A stretch of 38,064 nt of DNA, from positions 1-38,064 of the forward strand of contig NZ_LGEK01000047.1 of the NCBI RefSeq assembly GCF_001636615.1, written 5' to 3'. This document shows, one piece after another, positions 18,501-26,089 of this stretch (the first letter of the stretch is position 1; each line of letters begins with the position of its first letter). A model generated the notes under the pieces. The model was not told the DNA's origin, did no database searches, and saw only the letters and a program-made list of their open reading frames with translations. Origin of the DNA: Mucilaginibacter sp. L294 (GTDB lineage Bacteria; Bacteroidota; Bacteroidia; Sphingobacteriales; Sphingobacteriaceae). The translations under genes were made by a program, and so were the position numbers.

Positions 18501-18814
18501 GAGAACACCAGCGTAGCATTATCATCAGCATTTAAGGTGTATTTACCGTTTACATCTGTTGTTACCCCTATGGTTGTGCCTTTAATTTTTACACTTACAC
18601 CAGGCAGCGGCAGGTTTGTTTCATCAGTAACAATACCTGTTACTTTAACCTCGGCTGATGCGTGAGCGCTTACACCGGCATTACCAGGCATAGTTGCCCA
18701 TGGTGAATGCACTTTATTGTTATGTGCATAAGCGCTGCCAACCACCGCAAACAGCGACAGGGCAGAGAAAACAGCACACTTTTTAAGTGGTTTTTGTAGA
18801 AGTCTATTCTTCAT
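15599..18814 (-). CDS. SusC/RagA TonB-dependent outer membrane transporter
   Basis: A 1071-residue protein with a signal peptide (about 31 residues), a carboxypeptidase-like regulatory beta-sandwich (VKVTGIVTDETNLPLPGVSV to YNLQLLPNS, about 55-132), the SusC signature EVVVVGYGTQKKANLTGAV, a TonB plug (residues about 150-260, with IRIRGFSS and VLVDGIEQDL), and a C-terminal beta-barrel ending in an aromatic-rich strand (FFRTVSFGLNVTL). It imports oligosaccharides with the SusD lid, using TonB energy. Full length for the family. A 198-base gap separates it from the DUF4350-like gene upstream, holding a long AT-rich leader but no obvious own promoter. Confidence 0.98.
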   Translation of the reverse strand: MKNRLLQKPLKKCAVFSALSLFAVVGSAYAHNNKVHSPWATMPGNAGVSAHASAEVKVTGIVTDETNLPLPGVSVKIKGTTIGVTTDVNGKYTLNADDNATLVFSFVGYASKEVTLTGGRTTYNLQLLPNSRDLNEVVVVGYGTQKKANLTGAVATISGAELQNRPVPNALAALQGVSPGVTVTRSSGQPGSEGYGIRIRGFSSANTSNALVLVDGIEQDLGLISPDDIESISVLKDAAASAIYGARAASGVVLVTTKKGKAGKTVINVNGYYGLNITARQPERLNSWDEQTLIDEARFNATGAKEFTDEQKQWLQNPNFDYRPNIAGQDRWDYYTNTNWIKEGMNKVNSMKSYNMSASGGTDTQNFLLSAGYYKRDGVLRYGPDDNSRYNFRFNFNNKFSKYVDLNTIIGYIGTVTNSNSYGTSGIINALYRIRTRQALYTPAEDVTGQPYNGDLQVNPIDIEKNAGFQQQQYDTFTGKFDLGIHDIVKGLRLNLIGTRNQDYYASETDKRSLYWYGRSTNTVRFNANVPNSLALTKNKGHHDNLQALLNYDLSINKDHNFHFLGGWSFEQYRKDEVTAGAVSMVTNDFFSLNYGDPATKTNGDLVETWALGSYFGRMTYNYKEKYLFEANARYDGSSRLAPGHRWQMFPSFSAGWRINEESFLKDHTPWLDNLKLRASWGQLGNSSPLGLYDYMATLTSGLVPQDPAIPNLVYNDIKAQYLYQGKLPSNSLTWETIQTENAGIDLSVLNNRLTFTGDYYIKYNKNMLAQLQLPDIIGIKPSFRNVGELKSWGWEFEVKWQDNFKNGGYNIGFNMANNQNKVTRYDGKSTVGTGGVVDIIEGYPLNTVWGYKTDGYFQTQEEADAYKAHTSYSFSSIKSAPGDVKYLDLNGDGVVNAGDGTPQKSGDLVNLGSTNAQYTYGINFGVNYKGFDISGFFQGVFKRAFLINNDTLDPLVQTANLPWTIHMDRWTPDNPDAFWPRMYQTGTQNYQPSDKWTQDGSYIRLKNAQIGYTIPFNKKYVKSMRVYVSGQDLWESTKVLNVFDPEVPNDVSAGSYPFFRTVSFGLNVTL

Positions 18815-19012
18815 ATTTATATGTTAAGAATTAAGTTTTCAATTTTTTTGACAAAAGGATTCCCTGGCGATTGTTGATCGCGTTTTTTTTGTTTCGGTAA
18901 GAGAATCGGATTTTTTTTTAAATACTGCCGGGAACTGGCATCAGCGGTATTCTATATCACTGTTTTGTTTCTTGTTTCATAATTTGGTTTAGTTAGGGTT
19001 GGTTTATATTGG

Positions 19013-19804
19013 TTAATGTTTGAATTGGGTTTGCAATAGCAGGTATTTTGCCAAATCGGCCGCGGCTTTATCATTATCAAAACCGGCGGGCAGGCGGCCG
19101 TTAACATATTCGTTATACAACCAGGGGTCGGTAACGGCAAAAACTGTCCCTTTGCCATATTTTGCAATGGCGGCAATAACAGCACCGTTTGCCGCTTTTA
19201 ACACCGGCCAGGCCTTTCCGGTTAGGGTAATACTGCACACATCTTTCATAAAGGCCTTTTGCGCTGTTTTAAAAACCGGATTGTTGTTTATCAATACCGC
19301 GCCATCTTCAAAATGCGCGTCGTCAATAACATGGTTTTGCATATCGTTATTAAAATGCATCCCGAATTTGCCGGCAAGCAGGTTAAAGTGTGTTAGCTCC
19401 ACATTGGCGCTATCATTAGCCATTAGCACCAGCACACCGCCTGTTTTTACCCATTGGGCAATGTTATCGGCATCGGTTTGTTGGATATAATTTGGAGAGG
19501 GATTTTCCTTTTTTGTATCGGGGTCAACAATGATGTAAACGCCTGTACCTTTCAAATGTTGAGGGGTTGGTGCTACGTCCAGACTGCTTAGTTGGGCACC
19601 CTGCGATTTGAAGACCTCGCCCCATAGCGAAAAGCCCGAATTAGCCGTATCCTCCCACATGTAATGGAACCTTTTGCTTTGGCCATCTTTGGTTGTATGC
19701 ACCTCGCGATTAAAGTAATAATCGAGCGTAACGGTTTGCGCCATTACCCCTGTGGTAATAATTGAATACACGAAGAGTACAACGATGAACAGCTTGCGTC
19801 TCAT
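19013..19804 (-). CDS. Secreted DUF4350-like protein
   Basis: A 263-residue exported protein (signal MRRKLFIVVLFVYSIITTGVMAQ). The core, YIIVDPDTKKENPSPNYIQQTDADNIAQWVKTGGVLVLMANDSAN, resembles the glutamine-amidotransferase-like DUF4350 fold, which in some Bacteroidota is fused to unsaturated rhamnogalacturonyl hydrolases. KGTVFAVTDPWLYNEY is another conserved piece. No amidotransferase catalytic Cys is visible in the expected turn, so a binding role is likelier. It is the first gene of the susCD group, with a -7 box and possible operator upstream. Function unknown; linkage to uronate oligomer handling is inferred from position. Confidence 0.7.
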   Translation of the reverse strand: MRRKLFIVVLFVYSIITTGVMAQTVTLDYYFNREVHTTKDGQSKRFHYMWEDTANSGFSLWGEVFKSQGAQLSSLDVAPTPQHLKGTGVYIIVDPDTKKENPSPNYIQQTDADNIAQWVKTGGVLVLMANDSANVELTHFNLLAGKFGMHFNNDMQNHVIDDAHFEDGAVLINNNPVFKTAQKAFMKDVCSITLTGKAWPVLKAANGAVIAAIAKYGKGTVFAVTDPWLYNEYVNGRLPAGFDNDKAAADLAKYLLLQTQFKH

Positions 19805-19868
19805 TTTTCTTAAAAAATTTTATTAGGCGTGGCAGCGTTTATAATTGGCATACGTATAACTGCACTAC

Positions 19869-19876
19869 CAAAAATA
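19869..19876 (-). promoter_or_regulatory. -7 promoter element upstream of DUF4350-susCD
   Basis: The minus strand reads TATTTTTG, an exact TAnnTTTG, giving a start at about 19862, 58 bases before the ATG at 19804. It could drive the DUF4350-like gene and possibly susCD. A weak -33 region only. Confidence 0.5.
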
Positions 19877-19920
19877 CCTTGATTAGCTTTCGGTCGGCAG
19901 GTTTTTGGGATATTTATTTA

Positions 19921-19934
19921 CGATATCGTTTTCG
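19921..19934. promoter_or_regulatory. Candidate LacI-type operator upstream of DUF4350-susCD
   Basis: CGATATCGTTTTCG fits CGnnAACGTTnnCG with one mismatch. That pattern is shared by the two identical sites at 25900-25913 and 25958-25971. It lies about 60 bases upstream of the predicted start, so the local LacI protein may act here. Weak alone; supported mainly by similarity and position. Confidence 0.4.
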
Positions 19935-19952
19935 CTCGTGTATAGTTGACAC

Positions 19953-19981
19953 AAAAAAACGCTGTTTAAGTGGCGCTTAAA
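19953..19981 (-). terminator. Possible weak terminator after lacI
   Basis: On the minus strand a 6-bp stem TTTAAG/CTTAAA (loop of five) lies 48 bases after the lacI stop and is followed, five bases later, by a seven-T tract. The stem is short and AT-rich, so efficiency is doubtful. Confidence 0.35.
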
Positions 19982-20028
19982 ACATAAATCACTTAAAACA
20001 CTAAGTATATGAGTGGTTAGCCGAAAGA

Positions 20029-21066
20029 TTATTGGCTTTTTGGCGCAGTAGATCTGCGGGTGATGAGCTGGGTTGGTAACACCAGCGTCTCAAATTCGTG
20101 CACCGGCCTTTTGCTTAAAATAAGGTTCAAAAGCATTTCTGTTGCCTTTTGGCCCATCTCAAACCCGGGCTGATAAACCGAGCTTAATGAAGGGTTCAGT
20201 ACATCTGCCAGCTGGGTATTGGTAAAACCGATCAGGGCAATTTCTTCGGGAATTTTGATGCCCAATTTATTAAGCAGGTACAGGGTGGTGGTAGTGATCC
20301 TGTCGGATGTAGTGAGGATGGCATCGGGTTTATTATCCAGTGAAAGCAACTCGTTGAGGGCTTTCTCTATTTCGCCAATATCGCGGCCGCCATGGGGGCA
20401 ATGTTTAATGTATTCATCCGGGATGGCAATGCCGGCTTCATCAAGTGCCTTGCTGTACCCGGCAAAACGCTCGCGGGTGATGGAGATATTTGGCGGACTG
20501 GTGATGTGCGCAATACGGGTATAACCGGCGTCAAGTAAATGCCGCGTGGCATCATAACCACCTTTAAAATTATCCGAAATTACCTTATGTGTCTCAATCT
20601 CATCGGTTATCCTATCAAAAAAAACGATGGGCAGCCCCTGGCGATGTAAGCGTTGTAAGTGTTCCAGGTCGTGGGTTTCGGTTGATAAAGAGATGAGCAA
20701 CCCATCAATAGACCGGTGGGTTAAGTGGCCAACGTTCTTTACTTCCAGGTCGTACGATTCATGGGTTTGGGTCATGATCACGTTAAAACCGGCCTCGTAC
20801 GCAACCGACTCTATGCCGTTTATTACCTGCGAAAAAAACTGGTTATCGATGGTAGATACTACAATACCTATTGATTTGCTATGCCCTTGTTTTAAGCTTT
20901 GGGCAATGGGGTTAGGGCGATAATTATGTTCCTGCGCATAAGCGTTTACAAGCTTTTTGGTAGCTTCGCTGATCTCGTAACTATCCCGCAGCGCCTTTGA
21001 TACCGTTGATATGGACAGGTTTAGCGCTGCAGCTATATCCTTTATTGTAATAGTATTAAAATTCAT
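20029..21066 (-). CDS. LacI family transcriptional regulator of the uronate locus
   Basis: A 345-residue regulator. The N-terminal helix-turn-helix is TIKDIAAALNLSISTVSKAL (residues 6-25), followed by the hinge region YRPNPIAQSL. The rest is a periplasmic-binding-protein-like sensor (IGIVVSTIDNQFFSQVINGIE, VFFDRITDE, AIGFTNTQLADVLNPSLSSV). It is the last gene of the kduI operon, 87 bases after exuT. The obvious targets are the CGnnAACGTTnnCG sites at 25900-25913, 25958-25971 and perhaps 19921-19934. A near-palindrome TTGCGTGCAA at 21080-21089, just upstream of its ATG, could be autoregulatory. The effector is probably a pathway intermediate such as KDG (inference). Confidence 0.95.
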   Translation of the reverse strand: MNFNTITIKDIAAALNLSISTVSKALRDSYEISEATKKLVNAYAQEHNYRPNPIAQSLKQGHSKSIGIVVSTIDNQFFSQVINGIESVAYEAGFNVIMTQTHESYDLEVKNVGHLTHRSIDGLLISLSTETHDLEHLQRLHRQGLPIVFFDRITDEIETHKVISDNFKGGYDATRHLLDAGYTRIAHITSPPNISITRERFAGYSKALDEAGIAIPDEYIKHCPHGGRDIGEIEKALNELLSLDNKPDAILTTSDRITTTTLYLLNKLGIKIPEEIALIGFTNTQLADVLNPSLSSVYQPGFEMGQKATEMLLNLILSKRPVHEFETLVLPTQLITRRSTAPKSQ

Positions 21067-21153
21067 ATCAGGTTTGCAGTTGCGTGCAATGGCATTACAC
21101 TTAACATTGTACCAATATAAATAAAAAATACGGGCTACGCGCTAATTATCTGG

Positions 21154-22446
21154 CTATAACTTAACAATTTTCACACGCGGGGTTAACAAGTGCATTATTA
21201 ACCAGGCAACTAAGTAAGCGCTGGCGCATACTGTAAAAATGATGTTATATCCGCCGGTTATGTTGCCGGCCTCCTTGTATGTTTCCAATATCCAGCCAAT
21301 AAAAAACGGGAATGCTATACCCCCTATTGAGCCGGCCATACCGCCAATACCCACTACAGAGCTTACCGCCCGCTTAGGGAAAACATCTGATGCGGTTGTG
21401 AAAATATTGGCGCTCCAGGCCTGGTGGGCTGCCGCGGCTAAACTTATTAAACCTACAGCCTGCCAAATATTGGCAGCATAACGCGCCGCAAATATGGGCA
21501 CTACGCAAAGCGCGAAAATAAACATAGCCGTTTTACGGGCACGGAAAATAGGCATGCCGCTTTTAATAAACCACGATGATAAGTATCCGCCGCCTATACT
21601 GCCCACCGTGGTGGCCGTATAAATTAATACCAGTGGCAGGCTTGGTTTTGAAAGATCGAGGTGAAAGGTGCTGGAGAAATAGGATGGCAGCCAAAACAAA
21701 AAGAAATACCATATAGGATCTGTAAGGAACTTACCAACCACAAATGCCCAGGTTTGCCTGATGCCGAAAAGCCGCACCCATTTTATTTTTTCTTCGGGCG
21801 CGTTCTCCACTGCGGGTTCTTCAATATCGCTGTGGATGTGTTCAAACTCGGCAGCGTTGATCTTTTTGTGGCGGGTGGGTATCTCGTATAAAAACCACCA
21901 AAATATAAGCCATACAAAGCCAATGGCACCGGTTATAATAAAGGCCATTTGCCAACCGTAAACACCCAATATCCAGGGCACCATAACGGGGGCAACTACC
22001 GCGCCTATATTAGCGCCAGAATTAAATACCCCCGTAGCTAAAGCACGTTCTTTTTTAGGGAACCACTCGGCCACAACCTTTATGGCAGCCGGGAAATTAC
22101 CCGATTCGCCAAGGCCCAATGCAGCCCTTACCGCGCCAAAACCAAGCGTACTTTTTACAACTGCATGCAGCATGGCAGCCAAGCTCCAAACGATGAGGGA
22201 TACCGTATAACCCAGTTTTGTGCCCAGCCTGTCAATAAAACCGCCAAAGGCCAGTAAGCCAATCGCATACGCTGTTTGAAAAGCCATCACTATATGGCTG
22301 TAATCTTCTTCCGTCCAGCTAAATTGTTTTTCGAGCGTGGGTTTCAACAAGCCGATCACCTGCCTGTCCAGGTAATTAATGGTGGTTGCAAAAAACAACA
22401 GGCCAACTACCACCCATCGGTAGTTTGTTTTTTTAGTATCGATCAT
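21154..22446 (-). CDS. exuT: MFS hexuronate transporter, ExuT-like
   Basis: A 430-residue, 12-helix major facilitator protein of the anion:cation symporter branch. RWVVVGLLFFATTINYLDRQVIG is the usual N-terminus of ExuT/GudP-type carriers. AFGGFIDRLGTKLGYTVSL is the MFS loop 2-3 motif, and LGLGESGNFPAAIKVVAEWFPKKERALATG is the family signature. It would import galacturonate, glucuronate or unsaturated uronate with protons across the inner membrane. It follows eda by 17 bases. The precise substrate is inferred from the catabolic genes alongside. Confidence 0.9.
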   Translation of the reverse strand: MIDTKKTNYRWVVVGLLFFATTINYLDRQVIGLLKPTLEKQFSWTEEDYSHIVMAFQTAYAIGLLAFGGFIDRLGTKLGYTVSLIVWSLAAMLHAVVKSTLGFGAVRAALGLGESGNFPAAIKVVAEWFPKKERALATGVFNSGANIGAVVAPVMVPWILGVYGWQMAFIITGAIGFVWLIFWWFLYEIPTRHKKINAAEFEHIHSDIEEPAVENAPEEKIKWVRLFGIRQTWAFVVGKFLTDPIWYFFLFWLPSYFSSTFHLDLSKPSLPLVLIYTATTVGSIGGGYLSSWFIKSGMPIFRARKTAMFIFALCVVPIFAARYAANIWQAVGLISLAAAAHQAWSANIFTTASDVFPKRAVSSVVGIGGMAGSIGGIAFPFFIGWILETYKEAGNITGGYNIIFTVCASAYLVAWLIMHLLTPRVKIVKL

Positions 22447-22463
22447 AATTGGTTTTATTAAAG

Positions 22464-23120
22464 TTACCTGGCGGCGTTTACCATTTGTAACGCGCGCAAG
22501 GTATCTGTATATAATTGGTCGTATGCTTTATTTTCGAGTACGTTTTTCGTGATCAGCTTGCTGCCCATCCCAACAGCTGATACGCCCGCTTTAAACCACG
22601 AGCTGATGTTATCCTGGTCCATATCCACCCCACCCGTCGGCATCATCTGCACACCCGGGAAAAGGTCTTTTACTGCCGATACAAACCCCGGCCCCAACAC
22701 GTTTGCCGGGAAAAGTTTTACAAAAGCCGCCCCAAGCTGCTGCGCGTTATAGATCTCCGTCGGTGTCATACACCCGGGGATCCATAATAAGTTATGCTTA
22801 TCAGCAACAGCGGCAACCTCCGGGTTTACCAGCGGGGAGATCAGGAAGTCTGCCCCGGCAGCCACAAATTGCTCAGCCTGCTCGGCGTTTTTTATGGTAC
22901 CGATGCCCAAAAGTAAACCGGGTAATTCCTGTTGCAGCTGTTTCAACGCTTTAAAATTCGCCAATGCCGCTTCGCCCCGGTTGGTGTACTCTATTACACG
23001 GATTCCCGCTTTATAAAGCGCCCTTGTGGTATCCAGGCTAACATCTGCACTGCTATTATAAAACAATGGCAGCATGCCTTGTGCAATAATACTGTCCTTA
23101 ATATCACTTTTAGTTATCAT
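22464..23120 (-). CDS. eda: 2-dehydro-3-deoxyphosphogluconate (KDPG) aldolase
   Basis: A 218-residue class I aldolase that splits KDPG into pyruvate and glyceraldehyde-3-phosphate, the final step of the pathway. The Schiff-base lysine is in AAFVKLFPAN (Lys 135). The catalytic Glu is in RVIEYTNRGE (Glu 44), and MMPTGGVDMD and GIGTIKNAEQ are also typical of the KDPG/KHG family. ATG 23120 overlaps the last 11 bases of kdgK, which suggests translational coupling. KHG aldolase activity cannot be excluded. Confidence 0.95.
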   Translation of the reverse strand: MITKSDIKDSIIAQGMLPLFYNSSADVSLDTTRALYKAGIRVIEYTNRGEAALANFKALKQLQQELPGLLLGIGTIKNAEQAEQFVAAGADFLISPLVNPEVAAVADKHNLLWIPGCMTPTEIYNAQQLGAAFVKLFPANVLGPGFVSAVKDLFPGVQMMPTGGVDMDQDNISSWFKAGVSAVGMGSKLITKNVLENKAYDQLYTDTLRALQMVNAAR

Positions 23121-24147
23121 ACTTAATAGCATTTATTACCTGCTCAACCGTGCTTTTTGTAGCATCACCCTCAATAAATAATTTTTCGAACGCGGCAGCC
23201 GCTGCAAAGTTCACCGTTTCTGCGGGCCCCAGCCCTTTGTAATAACCGTATATAAGCCCGGCCATAAAACAATCGCCGCTGCCTACTTTATCCGTTACTT
23301 CATCAGCATTATACTCGCCCGATGTATACATCTTACCGCCCTCATGCAATGTGGTGTAATATTTTATGCCGCTGCCCCGGCTAAACCTAAAGGTATTGGC
23401 AACCGCTTTACAATTGGGGTACAGCTCCATTATCCGGCTGGCGCTTTTTTGTGCCTCATCCAAATATGCTTCTTTTGTATCTATATTTTGCAGTTTTTTA
23501 CTGACCGGTATATCCAGCAGGCTTTCGGCAGCCCAAACGTTGCCCATAATCAGGTTGCAATATTTTACTAAATTGGGCATTATACTATGCGGATGCTTAC
23601 CATACTGCCATAGTTTTGCCCGGTAATTCAGGTCGATAGAGATAGTGATACCGCGCTGCGATGCTGCTTTTAAAACCTCCTCGCATAACTCGGCAGCCTG
23701 CCCGCTTACCGCCGGGCAAATAGCGCTGAAGTGAAACCAGCTTACCCCCTTTAAAACCTCGTCCCAGTTAACCATGCCGGTTTTTAGTTCGGCAAAAGCA
23801 GAGCCGGCCCGGTCATAAATTACAGCATCATGCTTCATATCGGCACCGGTGGTTAAATAAAAAAGGCCCAGCCTTTGGCCGCACTTAAATATGGCCGAGG
23901 TATTAATACCCCGGCCACTTATATAACCATCAAATTGTACTGCAAGGTTGTTATCCGGCAAGGCCGTAAAATATTTTGTATCGATGCCCCACAAGGCAAG
24001 CGCCGTGGCAACATTTAGCTCGGCGCCACCAACGTGCACCGATAGTTGATTTTTATGGAGCCAATTACCGTCCGCATCCGGGCTAAGCCTTAGCAATAAT
24101 TCGCCAAAGGTTAAAACGGTGCCGGTATTTGATGTGCCTAAACCCAT
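23110..24147 (-). CDS. kdgK: 2-dehydro-3-deoxygluconate (KDG) kinase, PfkB family
   Basis: A 345-residue ribokinase/PfkB-type sugar kinase. The substrate-binding VHVGGAELNVATALALWG (residues 37-54) and the ATP-site signature DKVGSGDCFMAGLIYG (residues 286-301; catalytic Asp 292, anion hole GSGD) are intact. It phosphorylates KDG to KDPG, which the next gene product, Eda, cleaves. Its ATG abuts the stop codon of the upstream SDR gene with no gap. In this locus it is where the UxuA and KduI branches meet. Confidence 0.95.
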   Translation of the reverse strand: MGLGTSNTGTVLTFGELLLRLSPDADGNWLHKNQLSVHVGGAELNVATALALWGIDTKYFTALPDNNLAVQFDGYISGRGINTSAIFKCGQRLGLFYLTTGADMKHDAVIYDRAGSAFAELKTGMVNWDEVLKGVSWFHFSAICPAVSGQAAELCEEVLKAASQRGITISIDLNYRAKLWQYGKHPHSIMPNLVKYCNLIMGNVWAAESLLDIPVSKKLQNIDTKEAYLDEAQKSASRIMELYPNCKAVANTFRFSRGSGIKYYTTLHEGGKMYTSGEYNADEVTDKVGSGDCFMAGLIYGYYKGLGPAETVNFAAAAAFEKLFIEGDATKSTVEQVINAIKYDN

Positions 24148-24963
24148 TTATACCCCACCGAATATAGAGAAACCACCATCAACACATATCATTGAACCGG
24201 TTACAAATGCCGATGCATCGCTCAGCAGCCAAACCAGCGCACCTATCAATTCATCCGGGTTGCCGAAACGTTTAAAGGGCGTTTGTTTAATAACAAGTTC
24301 GCCGCGCGGGGTGTAGCCGCCTTCGGGTTTGGTAAGCAGGTTACGGTTTTGTTCGGTCAGGAAAAAGCCCGGGGCCAGTGCATTCATCCGTATGGCATCG
24401 CCATATCGGTTAGCCAGCTCAACCGCGAACCATTGGTTATAACAATCAACCGCGGCCTTACCCATATTATAACCCAGCACCTTGGTGATGGCCCGTTTAG
24501 AGTTCATGGACGAGATATTAACGATGCTGCCCCTGCCCGTTTTGGCAATGGCCTCGCCAAATACCTGGGTAGGTAAAAGCGTACCCCAAAGGTTAAGGTC
24601 TAACACCTTTTTCATCCCATCCAGGTTCATGCTGAATATATCTTCATCGGGTTGCAGCACACCTTCGGGCATATTGCCTCCGGCGCCGTTCACCAGGCCG
24701 TCAACACGGCCAAAACGAGCTAACAAGATTTCCTTTGCGGCCTTTAACGATGCTTCATCAAGCACATCGGCAACCAAAGCAATAGCTTGCCCGCCGTTTT
24801 TGTTAATAGCATCCGCGCGTTGTTCGGCAACTTCTTTATTACGGCCTAAAATACCTACCGCGCCACCTGCTGCTACAATACCGTTAATAAACGAATTGCC
24901 CAGTATGCCGGTGCCGCCGGTTACTACTATAACTTTTCCTTTTAATGAGTAATTATTCTCCAT
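24148..24963 (-). CDS. uxuB: D-mannonate oxidoreductase (fructuronate reductase), SDR type
   Basis: A 271-residue classical SDR: cofactor motif TGGTGILG (15-22), NGAGGN (92-97) and the catalytic Ser 151/152, Tyr 165, Lys 169. Signatures DLNLWGTLLPTQVFGEA, APGFFLTEQNRNLL, TPFKRFGNPDEL and the C-terminal VDGGFSIFGGV match the SDR-type D-mannonate oxidoreductase family, unlike the unrelated long-chain E. coli UxuB. It would convert fructuronate to mannonate, feeding UxuA. As no KduD is seen, it might also reduce the KduI product. It begins 15 bases after kduI. Confidence 0.85.
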   Translation of the reverse strand: MENNYSLKGKVIVVTGGTGILGNSFINGIVAAGGAVGILGRNKEVAEQRADAINKNGGQAIALVADVLDEASLKAAKEILLARFGRVDGLVNGAGGNMPEGVLQPDEDIFSMNLDGMKKVLDLNLWGTLLPTQVFGEAIAKTGRGSIVNISSMNSKRAITKVLGYNMGKAAVDCYNQWFAVELANRYGDAIRMNALAPGFFLTEQNRNLLTKPEGGYTPRGELVIKQTPFKRFGNPDELIGALVWLLSDASAFVTGSMICVDGGFSIFGGV

Positions 24964-24978
24964 GATCTGCCTGCTCCT

Positions 24979-25809
24979 TTATCTGATGTCTTCAATCCTG
25001 ATGGCGTCCATATCGGTATAATCCAAATTTTCGCCACCCATGCCCCATATAAAACTGTAGTTGCTGGTACCCGCGCCGGAGTGCATGCTCCATGGCGGTG
25101 ATACTACCGCACCATAGTTATCAATTATTATATGCCTTGTTTCGGCTTCTTCACCCATTAAATGAAAAACCCTTTGCCCTGTCGGGATATCGAAATAAAA
25201 ATAAGCTTCCATCCTTCTGTCGTGCACATGAGGGGGCATGGTATTCCAAACGCTGCCCTCATGCAAAATAGTAAGGCCCATTACCAGTTGGCAGCTTTGT
25301 ATGCCGTTGGTATGGATATATTTATTGATAGTGCGTTTATTAGCGGTGCTGTTATCACCTGTATGCACTTTTTCCGCATCTTCAATGGGCATCAGCACGG
25401 TTGGGTAAGTTTGATGCGCCGGTGCCGAAAGTAAATAAAAAACAGGTGGATTAGCATCATCTGCCGCGCTAAAGCTCACTTCTTCTACACCTTTGCCCAG
25501 GTACAGGCAATCCATTTTCTTTAAATCGTAGCTTTTACCATCGGCTGTAACGCGGCCATTGCCGGCTACGTTGATGATGCCTAACTCCCGTCTTTCTAAA
25601 AAGTAATTAGCTTTAAGGTTATCGTAATTTGGCAGCGTCAGCGTTTTTGCAACAGGGTGTGCAACACCTGCTATCATACGGTCGCAATGGGTATATGCGC
25701 AGTTTAACTCATCGGCCTTTACCAGGTCGTCAATTAAAAAGCGGTCGCGTATCTGTCCTGTCTGATAACTCTTAAAATCATCAGGGTGAACATTGTGTAG
25801 TACTTTCAA
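24979..25809 (-). CDS. kduI: 5-keto-4-deoxyuronate isomerase, TTG start
   Basis: A 276-residue cupin-fold isomerase that turns 5-keto-4-deoxyuronate (4-deoxy-L-threo-5-hexosulose uronate) into 2,5-diketo-3-deoxygluconate. Zinc ligands match E. coli KduI with a two-residue shift: His 194, His 196, Glu 201 (HVHDRRMEAYFYF) and His 243. The start is a TTG at 25809: the N-terminus MKVLHNVHPDDFKSYQTGQIRDRF fits the family. An in-frame TAA lies five codons upstream of this TTG with no ATG between, and the next Met is at residue 45. First gene of kduI-uxuB-kdgK-eda-exuT-lacI, read away from two LacI-type operators. Confidence 0.95.
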   Translation of the reverse strand: MKVLHNVHPDDFKSYQTGQIRDRFLIDDLVKADELNCAYTHCDRMIAGVAHPVAKTLTLPNYDNLKANYFLERRELGIINVAGNGRVTADGKSYDLKKMDCLYLGKGVEEVSFSAADDANPPVFYLLSAPAHQTYPTVLMPIEDAEKVHTGDNSTANKRTINKYIHTNGIQSCQLVMGLTILHEGSVWNTMPPHVHDRRMEAYFYFDIPTGQRVFHLMGEEAETRHIIIDNYGAVVSPPWSMHSGAGTSNYSFIWGMGGENLDYTDMDAIRIEDIR

Positions 25810-25892
25810 AACAAGAAATGTTTATGGTTTAACTTATAATTGTTCAGCAATTGTACAACTATGGCGCATCAATTTGAAACAAACCGCGGGTT

Positions 25893-25978
25893 ATTTCTAC
25901 GCAAACGTTATCGAAGAATTTTTGATGCTGCAACCTTGTTATAATAAGCCGCTATAACTATAACGTTTGCGTAGAAAT
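25893..25978. promoter_or_regulatory. Twin inverted LacI-type operators in the kduI/yhcH divergent region
   Basis: The 19-mer ATTTCTACGCAAACGTTAT (25893-25911) recurs as a perfect inverted copy at 25960-25978. Each arm holds a LacI-type half-symmetric core, CGCAAACGTTATCG (25900-25913) or CTATAACGTTTGCG (25958-25971), centred on AACGTT. The centres are 58 bases apart, suited to looping or to one operator per promoter. The sites lie between kduI (minus) and the yhcH homologue (plus), and a LacI gene ends the kduI operon. Confidence 0.8.
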
Positions 25979-26089
25979 TTGCCCTGCGAGGCATAAAACT
26001 TAAACATATACATCGTAATATTGACGGGTATTGGTAACGGTAACGCCCGGTTACGTACCTTACATTTTATAAACCAAGTTTTTAAAATT

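Noticed and set aside
19013..19185. A second minus-strand frame overlapping the DUF4350-like gene and the susC leader
   Set aside because: Low-complexity composition and overlap with a better-supported gene with a signal peptide.
21080..21089. TTGCGTGCAA near-palindrome as a firm LacI operator
   Set aside because: It lacks the AACGTT core of the other sites and is only ten bases, so it is mentioned only as a possible autoregulatory site.
25893..25978. The 19-bp inverted repeat as transposon termini (MITE)
   Set aside because: The arms carry CGnnAACGTT symmetry like LacI operators, lie between divergent catabolic operons with a LacI gene in one, and show no obvious target duplication.
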